A DNA stretch of 14,456 nt from Acidobacteriota bacterium (lineage in GTDB: Bacteria; Acidobacteriota; Terriglobia; Terriglobales; Acidobacteriaceae), in contig JAJXXN010000123.1 of NCBI GenBank assembly GCA_021781075.1, forward strand, positions 1-14,456, given 5' to 3'. The position numbers and the translations under genes are program-made. Below, one piece after another: positions 1 through 6,450 of the stretch (its first letter is position 1; every line of letters starts with the position of its first letter). Under the pieces are notes generated by a model that did not search any database, was not told the origin of the DNA, and worked only from the letters and a program-made list of their open reading frames with translations.

Positions 1-1
1 T

Positions 2-367
2 GCCGCCAAATCGGCGGCACCAGTGGCGATTCGCCTCGCCAACGAGTCCAACGCCCAACTTCGCTTCCTGCATATTTTGCCTTCTGCCATCAACAACGGG
101 CAGCCGCAACCGCTGGTCGAGCAGCTCTTCTGCAACGCCATGAAGCACATACTCAGCACCAATGAGGCCACCGCGCAGGTGGAGTGCGGCGTCAAATATG
201 GCTCACGCATCAGCGAAAGTATTTTGCAGGATTCAATTGAGCAGCGCAGCGACCTCATCATTCTTGGTGTGCGCCGACGCGGCACGCTGGCTTCGCGCCT
301 GCCCGCGGGCATTGCCTTCCAAGTGATCGAAGGCGCACCCTGCCCGGTGATGACTGTCTCTGATTAG
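2..367 (+). CDS. Universal stress protein (UspA family), C-terminal part, cut by the left edge
   Basis: The reading frame is open to the left edge, so this is the end of a longer gene. The GTG at 23 lies inside the domain and is not a convincing start. The visible 121 residues give the second half of a Usp fold: a helix, the strand LRFLHILP, a long helix, a VECGVKYG strand, the DLIILGV strand, and the ending APCPVMTVSD, which matches the usual Usp ending (APCPVLVV). Usp proteins are small cytoplasmic alpha/beta proteins linked to stress survival, and many bind ATP through a G-x2-G-x9-G-S/T loop. Here that stretch reads GVRRRGTLASRLPAGIA, so the final Gly-Ser/Thr is missing and ATP binding is doubtful. 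Whether this is a single or a tandem Usp cannot be told. The family call is firm; partners and signal are unknown. Confidence 0.88.
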   Translation, partial: AAKSAAPVAIRLANESNAQLRFLHILPSAINNGQPQPLVEQLFCNAMKHILSTNEATAQVECGVKYGSRISESILQDSIEQRSDLIILGVRRRGTLASRLPAGIAFQVIEGAPCPVMTVSD

Positions 368-442
368 TACTGCATACTGATTACCGTTCACTCCTCGCCC
401 CGCGGCGGAACTCGTTTCCTGTGCCCTGGGCCCTGAGCCTTG

Positions 443-448
443 TATCAT
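443..448 (+). promoter_or_regulatory. Candidate -10 element (TATCAT) of the DinB-like gene, possibly leaderless
   Basis: TATCAT ends 7 bases before the ATG at 456, so transcription would start at or next to the start codon. No purine-rich ribosome binding site lies in between and no good -35 hexamer is seen about 17 bases upstream. Confidence 0.3.
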
Positions 449-455
449 CATTTCC

Positions 456-941
456 ATGAGCCAGTTCAATCCCTATGCCAAGTTCATGGACGGCCGTACT
501 TCAGAAGCCATCCTCGCTGAATCCGGCGCAACACTTGCGCTTTTGCTCACACAGATTGGCCCGGCGCGCGTCCACCTTGCCCCAGCCCCCGGCAAATGGA
601 GTCCTGCGGAGATCATCGCCCACCTGGCCGACTGCGAGATCGCCTTTGCCTTCCGAATCCGCCAGGCTCTCGCCGAGGAGAACCACGTCATCCAGCCCTT
701 CGACCAGGACAAATGGGCCGCGCACTATCAGGACGCCAATGCCGAGGAAGCCCTCGCGCTCTTCCTCTCCCTGCGCAACTGGAACCTCAAGCTAATCCAC
801 AAAGCCCTGCCCGCCAATGCCAACCGCGCAGTCACCCACCCCGAGCGCGGCACAATGAGCTTTACGGGGATGCTTGAGAGTTTTGCCGGTCATGACCTCA
901 ACCACATTGCGCAATTGAAGGCCATGGCTGCAACCGCCTGA
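456..941 (+). CDS. DinB-like / DfsB-type four-helix metal-binding protein
   Basis: This 161-residue protein has the length and pattern of the DinB superfamily of four-helix bundles. These are often metal-binding, and characterised members act as thiol-dependent transferases or hydrolases for bacillithiol, mycothiol or glutathione; most are uncharacterised. The superfamily histidine triad is visible: H56 in AHLADCE after the typical PGKWSPAEI lead-in, and H146 and H150 in the C-terminal GHDLNHIAQL helix (HxxxH). There is no signal peptide, so it should be cytoplasmic. The ATG at 456 is chosen because it gives a full-length domain; it has no ribosome binding site but a -10-like hexamer just upstream. 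It stands alone, 88 bases after the Usp gene and 71 before the ATP-grasp gene. Its substrate cannot be inferred. The classical DinB damage-induced role of Bacillus should not be assumed. Confidence 0.85.
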   Translation: MSQFNPYAKFMDGRTSEAILAESGATLALLLTQIGPARVHLAPAPGKWSPAEIIAHLADCEIAFAFRIRQALAEENHVIQPFDQDKWAAHYQDANAEEALALFLSLRNWNLKLIHKALPANANRAVTHPERGTMSFTGMLESFAGHDLNHIAQLKAMAATA

Positions 942-975
942 GCCCAGGTCCTCCACCTTCAAACCCCAACCCGGG

Positions 976-981
976 TACACT
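976..981 (+). promoter_or_regulatory. Candidate -10 element (TACACT) of the ATP-grasp gene
   Basis: TACACT lies 31 bases before the ATG at 1013, which would give a leader of about 25 bases carrying the AGGAG at 999-1003. No recognisable -35 box is present, so this is tentative. Confidence 0.25.
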
Positions 982-1012
982 GGCAACAACTTCTTTTCAG
1001 GAGCTCGAGAGC

Positions 1013-1942
1013 ATGAAACTCATCGGCGTCCTCTTCGGCATGGAAACCAGCTTTCCCCCGGCGCTTGTTGAGGCCATCAACTCCCGCAGCATCCCCGGTC
1101 TAAGCGCCGAGTTTGTCCACGTCGGCGCCGTCTCACTCCCCGACCCCGCGCGCTACGCCGTCATCGTCGACCGCATCTCGCACGACATCCCCTTTTACCG
1201 CGCCTTTTTGAAACACGCCGTCCTCAACGGCACGCGCCTCATCAACAATCCCTTCTGGTGGTCTGCCGACGACAAATACTTCAACTACCTCCTCGCCTCC
1301 AAGCTCGGCGTTGCCGTGCCGCCCACCGTCCTGCTGCCGCATAAAAAGCACCCCGCGGGCACCACGGATCAATCCATGCGCAACCTCGAGTACCCGCTCA
1401 ATTGGGATGCGGTCTTCGACTACGTCGGCGAGCACGGGTTCATGAAGCCAATCGACGGCGGCGGATGGCGCGATGTCTACCACATTCACAACCGCGATGA
1501 TTTCTTCCGCGCCTACGACCAATCCCGCGATCTCTGCATGGTCTATCAAAAAGCCGTCAACTTCACCGAGTACTTCCGCTGCTATGTTGTCGGCCAGGAA
1601 CGCGTCCACATCATGCCATACGACCCGCGCCGCCCGCAGAATGGGCGCTACGTCCTCGACGAAAAGTGGGGCACTCCGGAACTCCTGGCGCGCATTGAAC
1701 GCGACGCGCTCACGCTTTGCCATGCCCTCGGCTACGACCTCAACACCGTCGAGTTCGCCGTGGAGGACGGCATCCCCTACGCAATCGACTTCATGAACCC
1801 CGCGCCCGACGCGGCCCTCGAGTCCGTCGGCCCCGCCAACTTTGAGTGGATTGTGCGCCAAGTCGCGGAACTCGCCATCCGCCGGGCCCTCGAAAGCACC
1901 AAGCCACTCGAACTTCTCTGGCACGCGTTCATGAACGCGTAG
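1013..1942 (+). CDS. ATP-grasp fold protein, substrate unknown
   Basis: This 309-residue protein shows the parts of an ATP-grasp ligase in order. An N-terminal pre-grasp region (1-75) contains VIVDRISHDIPFYRAFL, followed by the INNPFWWSADDKYFNYLLASK helix region that opens the grasp. K145 in GFMKP leads into the glycine-rich loop DGGGWRD (148-154). VYQKAV (177-182) matches the nucleotide hinge, and NTVEFAVEDG...IDFMNP (244-263) supplies metal ligands E247, D259 and N262. ATP-grasp enzymes join a carboxylate to an amine or thiol through an acyl phosphate; the acceptor here is unknown. There is no signal peptide. The start has AGGAG 9 bases upstream. The next gene is a YbdK-type carboxylate-amine ligase 158 bases downstream on the same strand, so the two may serve one pathway. 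The fold is firm; the product name is deliberately open. Confidence 0.8.
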   Translation: MKLIGVLFGMETSFPPALVEAINSRSIPGLSAEFVHVGAVSLPDPARYAVIVDRISHDIPFYRAFLKHAVLNGTRLINNPFWWSADDKYFNYLLASKLGVAVPPTVLLPHKKHPAGTTDQSMRNLEYPLNWDAVFDYVGEHGFMKPIDGGGWRDVYHIHNRDDFFRAYDQSRDLCMVYQKAVNFTEYFRCYVVGQERVHIMPYDPRRPQNGRYVLDEKWGTPELLARIERDALTLCHALGYDLNTVEFAVEDGIPYAIDFMNPAPDAALESVGPANFEWIVRQVAELAIRRALESTKPLELLWHAFMNA

Positions 1943-2066
1943 TGCCCGTGCCCGGCACGTCTGACATGAACGCCGCGCTGCTTTGCCGATTCGCTGTCAG
2001 CAGACTGATGACGTTTTAAGAAACCGACACTTGGCCATATTTATCACTTTCATTCACATCCCACGC

Positions 2067-2072
2067 TACAAT
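2067..2072 (+). promoter_or_regulatory. Candidate -10 element (TACAAT) upstream of the YbdK-type ligase
   Basis: TACAAT overlaps the upstream in-frame ATG at 2071. If it is the -10 box, transcription starts near 2079, which rules out the upstream ATG and favours the ATG at 2101. No clear -35 box is seen. Confidence 0.35.
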
Positions 2073-2087
2073 GGCCTCAACACCCTC

Positions 2088-2093
2088 GCGAGG
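2088..2093 (+). promoter_or_regulatory. Ribosome binding site favouring the 2101 start
   Basis: GCGAGG sits 7 bases before the ATG at 2101. The alternative ATG at 2071 has only pyrimidine-rich sequence in front of it. Confidence 0.5.
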
Positions 2094-2100
2094 TTCGCCC

Positions 2101-3207
2101 ATGCGCCCATCCTTCACCCTCGGCATTGAAGAAGAGTACCAGACCATCGACCCGGTCTCGCGCGACCTGCGCTCGCACATCAACACCGAGATGCTCGCCC
2201 AGGGCAAGCTGCGGCTGGAGGAGCGCGTCAAGGCCGAGATGCACACCTCCGTCGTCGAGGTCGGCACCCGCGTCTGCCGCAACATTGAAGAGGCGCGTGA
2301 AGACATCTACGACCTCCGCCGCGAGATGATCAAGCTCGCCCATGAGCACGGGTTGCAGCTTTGCGCCGGCGCCACGCATCCCTTCGCCGACTGGCGCAGC
2401 CAGGAAATTTATCCCGACCCGCGCTACCATCAGGTCGTCAAGGACCTCCAGCTTGTCGCCCGCGCCAACCTCATCTTCGGCCTCCATGTCCACGTCGGCA
2501 TCGAGGACCGCGAGGCCGCCATCCGCATCATGAACTCGATGCGCTATTTTTTGCCGCACATCATGGCCTTGGCCACCAACTCGCCCTTCTGGCTCGGCAT
2601 CAACACCGGCTACAAAGGCTACCGCGCCAAGGTCTTTGAAAACTTCCCGCGCACGGGAATCCCCGACGCCTTTCGGGATTACTCCGAGTTCGAGGATTAC
2701 GTCAGCATCCTCGTCCGCACCAACTGCATCGACAACGCGAAAAAAATCTGGTGGGACATCCGGCCCCATCCCTTCTTCAACACCATCGAGGTCCGCGCCT
2801 GCGACATCCCCCTCCGCGCCGAGGAGACGGTTGCCATCGCCGCGCTCATACAGGCCACTGCCGCATACCTCTACCGCCTCCATGAATCCAACCAGGATTT
2901 CCGCCACTACGCGCGCCCGCTCCTGATGGAAAACAAATTTCGCGCCGTCCGCTACGGCCTCGACGGCAAGCTCATTGACTTTGGCAAACAGCAGGAGCTG
3001 CCACTGCGCGACCTCATCGAGGAGTACCTGCATCTGGTCGACCCGGTGGTTGATGAACTGGGCAGCCGTGAGGCCATTCAAGGCGTCCGCAAGATTCTCA
3101 AGACCGGCACCGGCGCCGACCGCCAGCTCAAGGTCTTTGAAGAATCCCATCACGACCTCAAGGCCGTCGTCGATTACATGGTCTCCGAAACCTCGGCCGG
3201 CCTCTGA
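2101..3207 (+). CDS. YbdK-type carboxylate-amine ligase (glutamate-cysteine ligase GCS2 family)
   Basis: With the ATG at 2101 the protein has 368 residues, close to the family norm; an upstream ATG at 2071 would add ten residues of no recognisable motif. It carries the GCS2/YbdK signatures: GIEEEY at 8-13 (metal and ATP-binding glutamates), GLHVHVG at 127-133, WWDIRPH at 217-223 and TIEVRACD at 228-235. Members form an amide or peptide bond using ATP. E. coli YbdK has only weak gamma-glutamyl-cysteine ligase activity and its true substrate is unsettled, so glutathione synthesis should not be assumed. It is cytoplasmic. The gene lies between an ATP-grasp gene and a lipid kinase, and its stop is 2 bases before the kinase start, so those two are surely co-transcribed. 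Family call very sure, substrate unknown. Confidence 0.9.
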   Translation: MRPSFTLGIEEEYQTIDPVSRDLRSHINTEMLAQGKLRLEERVKAEMHTSVVEVGTRVCRNIEEAREDIYDLRREMIKLAHEHGLQLCAGATHPFADWRSQEIYPDPRYHQVVKDLQLVARANLIFGLHVHVGIEDREAAIRIMNSMRYFLPHIMALATNSPFWLGINTGYKGYRAKVFENFPRTGIPDAFRDYSEFEDYVSILVRTNCIDNAKKIWWDIRPHPFFNTIEVRACDIPLRAEETVAIAALIQATAAYLYRLHESNQDFRHYARPLLMENKFRAVRYGLDGKLIDFGKQQELPLRDLIEEYLHLVDPVVDELGSREAIQGVRKILKTGTGADRQLKVFEESHHDLKAVVDYMVSETSAGL

Positions 3208-3209
3208 GA

Positions 3210-4172
3210 ATGAATAAAGTCGCCCTCATTTACAACCCGCACTCCGGCAGCCATTCGGAAAAGCGCCTCGCCCAACTGCGCGAGGTCACAGCGCTGCTCA
3301 ATGGGAAGGGAATCGAAGCCGAACTCATCCCCACACGTGCTGCCGGCTCCGCTCCCCATCAAGCCCGTGAAGCCTTTGACAACGGCTGTGACACCATCCT
3401 CGCCTGTGGAGGCGATGGCACCGCCAACGAAATCCTCCAGGGCCTCATCCACACCAGCGCCGCCCTTGGCGTTCTTCCGCAGGGAACCGCCAATGCCCTA
3501 GCCAAGGACCTAGGTATCCCCGCCAATCCGCGCAAAGCAATTGAGATGCTGCTCACCGCCCACCCCATGCGGATTCCCGTTGGCCAAATCACTTACACCG
3601 GCTTTGACGGCCTGCTCGCCTCGCGCTACTTCACCGTTGCCGCCGGCATCGGCCCCGATGGAAAATTTTTCTCGCGCCTTGATTCCCGCCTCAAGCGCAA
3701 ATACGGATACCTCATTTATCTCGTCGAGGCCCTCCGGCTCTGGGCCACGCACAGCTTCCCGCTCTTCAACGCCCGCATCGCCGCGGTGCACACCATCGAG
3801 GGCGGCATTGCAGACCCAGCCAGTACCCCCGACAAATTTTCACAGCTTCTCGCCGTCCGCATCACCAACTTCGGCGGCGTTGTCCAGCGCCTTGTCCCCG
3901 GCGCGCACCTCCGCAACCCCGGCCTCAACATCATCGCCACGCGCTCCCGCAGCCGCTTCGCCTATCTCAAGTTCATCTTCGCCGTCTTCTTTTCCCGTCA
4001 CACCTTCTGGCGCACCTTCGAGCTCTACGAGGCCAAATCCGTCGAATGTACCGAGCAGCTCTTCGAGCGCAACCGCATCTTCGTCGAGGCGGACGGCGAA
4101 CTCCTTGGCATCCTGCCGGCAAAAATCACCGTATGCCCCGACGCGCTTACGCTGCTGGTGCCGGCAAAGTGA
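3210..4172 (+). CDS. Diacylglycerol kinase-like lipid kinase (DagK/YegS family)
   Basis: This 320-residue protein is a full-length soluble lipid kinase of the DAGK catalytic-domain type. The N-terminal KVALIYNPHSG strand-loop, the nucleotide motif CGGDGTANEIL (GGDGT at 67-71) and LGVLPQGTANALAKDL (87-102) form the NAD-kinase-like N-domain. The C-terminal part ends with VEADGELLGILPAKITVCPDAL, the usual DGE motif region of the beta-sandwich domain. Such enzymes phosphorylate diacylglycerol or related lipids with ATP at the inner face of the membrane, recycling lipid or making phosphatidate; YegS-like members may use phosphatidylglycerol. It starts 2 bases after the YbdK-type gene, which implies translational coupling. 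A lipid substrate beside two amide ligases raises the possibility of a modified lipid, but that is only inference. Confidence 0.9.
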   Translation: MNKVALIYNPHSGSHSEKRLAQLREVTALLNGKGIEAELIPTRAAGSAPHQAREAFDNGCDTILACGGDGTANEILQGLIHTSAALGVLPQGTANALAKDLGIPANPRKAIEMLLTAHPMRIPVGQITYTGFDGLLASRYFTVAAGIGPDGKFFSRLDSRLKRKYGYLIYLVEALRLWATHSFPLFNARIAAVHTIEGGIADPASTPDKFSQLLAVRITNFGGVVQRLVPGAHLRNPGLNIIATRSRSRFAYLKFIFAVFFSRHTFWRTFELYEAKSVECTEQLFERNRIFVEADGELLGILPAKITVCPDALTLLVPAK

Positions 4173-4399
4173 TCGCTGCCGGAATTTGCGATTCGAGATA
4201 AGAAAATATGATGACGGATTAATTCTTATCAATGGTTTTACATGGGCAACTCTGATTAGATGAGGAAGTCGGTTTTCTTTCCAAAGGATGGAAGAGTGAT
4301 TGAATGGTTCTCAGGGGTGGGGTCAATAAGCCGCGGCTTGCTTTCCGTTAAACTATTAGCATCCCCATCCATTGAACAGTACTGGAGTATTTTTCCCCA
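4173..4399. other. Relatively AT-rich gap between the lipid kinase and the aminopeptidase
   Basis: This is the longest gene-free stretch in the window (227 bases) and is visibly richer in A and T than the genes around it. It contains a perfect 8-base inverted repeat, GATAAGAA at 4197-4204 and TTCTTATC at 4223-4230, 24 bases after the kinase stop. That could be a weak terminator or an operator. A 47-codon open frame runs from the ATG at 4260 and ends in an ATGA overlap with the aminopeptidase start. Its codons are unlike those of the neighbours, it lacks a clear ribosome binding site, and it is not called as a gene. Confidence 0.4.
4388..4393 (+). promoter_or_regulatory. Candidate -10 element (TATTTT) just before the aminopeptidase ATG
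   Basis: TATTTT ends 6 bases before the ATG at 4400, which would give a leaderless or near-leaderless message. A GGAG at 4384-4387 lies 12 bases before the ATG and is a rather distant alternative ribosome binding site, so the start signal is ambiguous. Confidence 0.2.
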
Positions 4400-5449
4400 A
4401 TGACCCTCACTTCCGCGCACGACCTTCTCAACACCACCTTCCCCGCCGAATTAACCCCCGGCGCACGTTCGGCTGTCACCACCTGTCTGCGCATTCAACC
4501 GGACGAAAAGGTCACCCTCATCACCGATTTGCTCACCCGCCCCATCGCCGCCTCCATCGCGGCCGAGCTTGAGGCGAATGGTTGCCGCTGGACTCCCTTC
4601 ATCCTCGAGGAGCTTGCCCCGCGGCCGCTAACCGACATGCCTGCCGCCGTCCTCGCCGACATGGAAACCTCCGCTGTCTCCATCTTCGCCGTCAACGTCC
4701 AGCAAAACGAACTCCGCTCGCGCATGCAAATGACCGACGTCGTCAACCGCCGCAGGATGCGCCACGCACACATGGTCAACATCACGCCTGAGATCATGTG
4801 CTCCGGCATGAGGGCTGATTTCAACCGCGTCGACCGAATTTCCCAGCAGGTGATTGAGCGTGTCCGCCGCGCGCGCCGCATCCGCGCCACCACCGCCGCG
4901 GGAACCAGCATCACCGCTGAAATGAACCCCGAGTACAAATGGCTCAAGACCTCAGGCCTCATCTCGCCGGAGAAGTGGGGCAACCTGCCCGGCGGCGAGT
5001 GCTTCACCGCGCCTGGCGAAGTCAACGGCACCTTTGTCGTGGATGGCGTTGTCGGCGACTGGCTCTGCGCGCGCTACGGCCTGCTTGAATCAACGCCGCT
5101 CACCATTGAAATCAAGGGCAACCGCATCACCAGTTGCTCCTCGGAAAACAAGCGGTTGGAGGCCGACTTCTGGGCCTACACGCACACCGATGAAAACTCC
5201 GACCGCGTGGGCGAGTTCGCCATCGGCACCAACATCGGCGTTGAGCGTGTCATCGGCAACATTTTGCAGGACGAAAAATTTCCCGGCATCCACATCGCAT
5301 TCGGCAACCCCTATGGCGAGCACACCGGCGCGCCGTGGCGCTCCTCCACACACATTGATGTTGTCGGCCTCGGCTTCAACATCTGGCTGGAATACGATTC
5401 CGGTGAAGAGCAGATCATGCGCGATGGCCGCTTCCTCATCGCGGCGTAA
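4400..5449 (+). CDS. M29-type metallo-aminopeptidase (AmpS / aminopeptidase T family)
   Basis: This 349-residue protein resembles the thermophilic aminopeptidase T / AmpS family (M29), which removes N-terminal residues with a pair of metal ions in the cytoplasm. The likely metal ligands appear in order and at family-like spacing: E207 in FTAPGEVNG, E272 in VGEFAIGTN, H298 in GIHIAFG, and H318 and D320 in the HID motif. The stretches LPGGECFTAP and NPYGEHTGAPW around them are also characteristic. It is somewhat shorter than the roughly 370-410 residues of characterised members, mainly in the N-terminal half, but every ligand is present. No signal peptide is seen. The transporter gene follows 62 bases downstream and may be co-transcribed. 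Peptide specificity cannot be read from the sequence; whether it trims products of the upstream ligases is speculation. Confidence 0.82.
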   Translation: MTLTSAHDLLNTTFPAELTPGARSAVTTCLRIQPDEKVTLITDLLTRPIAASIAAELEANGCRWTPFILEELAPRPLTDMPAAVLADMETSAVSIFAVNVQQNELRSRMQMTDVVNRRRMRHAHMVNITPEIMCSGMRADFNRVDRISQQVIERVRRARRIRATTAAGTSITAEMNPEYKWLKTSGLISPEKWGNLPGGECFTAPGEVNGTFVVDGVVGDWLCARYGLLESTPLTIEIKGNRITSCSSENKRLEADFWAYTHTDENSDRVGEFAIGTNIGVERVIGNILQDEKFPGIHIAFGNPYGEHTGAPWRSSTHIDVVGLGFNIWLEYDSGEEQIMRDGRFLIAA

Positions 5450-5496
5450 AGTCAAAACCAACCACCTTGCCAGTCAAAACCGGTGATTGTTCATCC

Positions 5497-5505
5497 GGGA
5501 AGGGA
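5497..5505 (+). promoter_or_regulatory. Ribosome binding site deciding the transporter start
   Basis: GGGAAGGGA lies 6 bases before the GTG at 5512. The in-frame TTG at 5467 has no such site and would add 15 polar residues before the first membrane span, so the GTG is preferred. Confidence 0.65.
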
Positions 5506-5511
5506 ACTCTT

Positions 5512-6450
5512 GTGACCAAACACGTCGGGCTTTCAAAAAATATCTTCTTCCTCGGCCTCATCCTCGCAGCCAGCGGCTACGTCTCCACCCCCGTCGCGCT
5601 CATCGGCGGCCTCGTCTATGGCCTCTCCTTCGCCCACCCTTTTCACGTCGAATCCAAAAAACTATCCAAATTGCTGCTGCAACTCTCCGTCGTCGGCCTA
5701 GGCTTCGGCATGGACCTTCATCAGGTCATTGCGGCGGGCCGCTCCGGCTTTCTCTACACCGCCATCGGCATCTTTGTCACGCTTGCGCTTGGCTGGCTCT
5801 TTGGCAAGGTGCTGCATGTCGGCGGCCGCGTCTCCTACCTCATCTCCATCGGAACAGCCATTTGCGGCGGCAGCGCCATAGCCGCCGTTGCCCCCATCTC
5901 CCTGGCTTCCGAGGAGGAGATTGCCGTTTCGCTCGGCACCGTGTTCCTGTTGAATTCCATCGCCCTGCTCATCTTCCCGCTCATCGGCGCCGCGTTGCGC
6001 ATGACGCAGACGCAATTCGGCCTCTGGTCGGCGCTCGCCATTCACGACACCAGCTCCGTCGTCGGCGCCTCCGCAAAATACGGCGTAATTGCCCTCGCCG
6101 TCGGCACCACCGTCAAACTCGCCCGCGCACTCTGGATTGTGCCCGTCTCCATCGGCACCGCCTTCGCCTGCAAAAGCAAGGCAAAAATCCAATGGCCCTG
6201 GTTCATCCTCTTCTTCTGCCTCGCAGCGGTTGCCAATACCTATCTAACAATCTTCAGCCCGGCCTACCCGGACCTCAAGCACCTCGGCGTCATCGGACTC
6301 ACCGTCACGCTCTACTTGATTGGCACGGGCCTCTCGCGCAAAACGCTCGCCGAGGTCGGTGTGCGCCCGCTGGTGCAGGGCGTGGTCCTCTGGCTCATCA
6401 TCGGCTCCGCGTCGCTCTACTTCATCTTGAAGGGCTTGATTCATCTGTAG
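5512..6450 (+). CDS. YeiH/UPF0324 family membrane protein (putative sulfate exporter)
   Basis: With the GTG start chosen from its strong ribosome binding site this is a 312-residue, very hydrophobic protein of about ten membrane spans. It carries the hallmarks of the YeiH/UPF0324 family: a VVGLGFGMDL turn near residue 61, GTAICGGSAIAAVAP around 114-128, and IHDTSSVVGA around 177-186, followed by hydrophobic hairpins to the C-terminus. Family members are inner-membrane proteins usually labelled putative sulfate exporters; direct transport evidence is thin, so the substrate is open. It follows the aminopeptidase by 62 bases on the same strand. Its last 29 bases overlap the 3' end of the convergent anti-sigma gene, so there is no room for a terminator between them. 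Family call firm, function inferred from family naming only. Confidence 0.88.
   Translation: MTKHVGLSKNIFFLGLILAASGYVSTPVALIGGLVYGLSFAHPFHVESKKLSKLLLQLSVVGLGFGMDLHQVIAAGRSGFLYTAIGIFVTLALGWLFGKVLHVGGRVSYLISIGTAICGGSAIAAVAPISLASEEEIAVSLGTVFLLNSIALLIFPLIGAALRMTQTQFGLWSALAIHDTSSVVGASAKYGVIALAVGTTVKLARALWIVPVSIGTAFACKSKAKIQWPWFILFFCLAAVANTYLTIFSPAYPDLKHLGVIGLTVTLYLIGTGLSRKTLAEVGVRPLVQGVVLWLIIGSASLYFILKGLIHL

Noticed and set aside
1133..1924. Open frame of 263 codons on the minus strand opposite the ATP-grasp gene
   Set aside because: Same shadow effect; the product is a Val/Asp/Glu-rich string with no motif, while the plus strand has clear ATP-grasp signatures.
1943..1965. Small repeat GTGCC / GGCAC after the ATP-grasp gene as a terminator
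   Set aside because: Stem of five pairs and no U-rich tail.
2077..3153. Long open frame (358 codons) on the minus strand opposite the YbdK-type ligase
   Set aside because: It mirrors a well-recognised gene, has no family motif, and follows from the third-position GC bias of the real gene.
3541..4263. 240-codon plus-strand frame inside the lipid kinase
   Set aside because: Ser/Pro/Ala-rich out-of-frame translation of the kinase gene, with no fold or motif.
5467..5511. TTG at 5467 as start of the transporter
   Set aside because: No ribosome binding site and a polar N-terminus; GTG at 5512 has GGGAAGGGA at ideal spacing.
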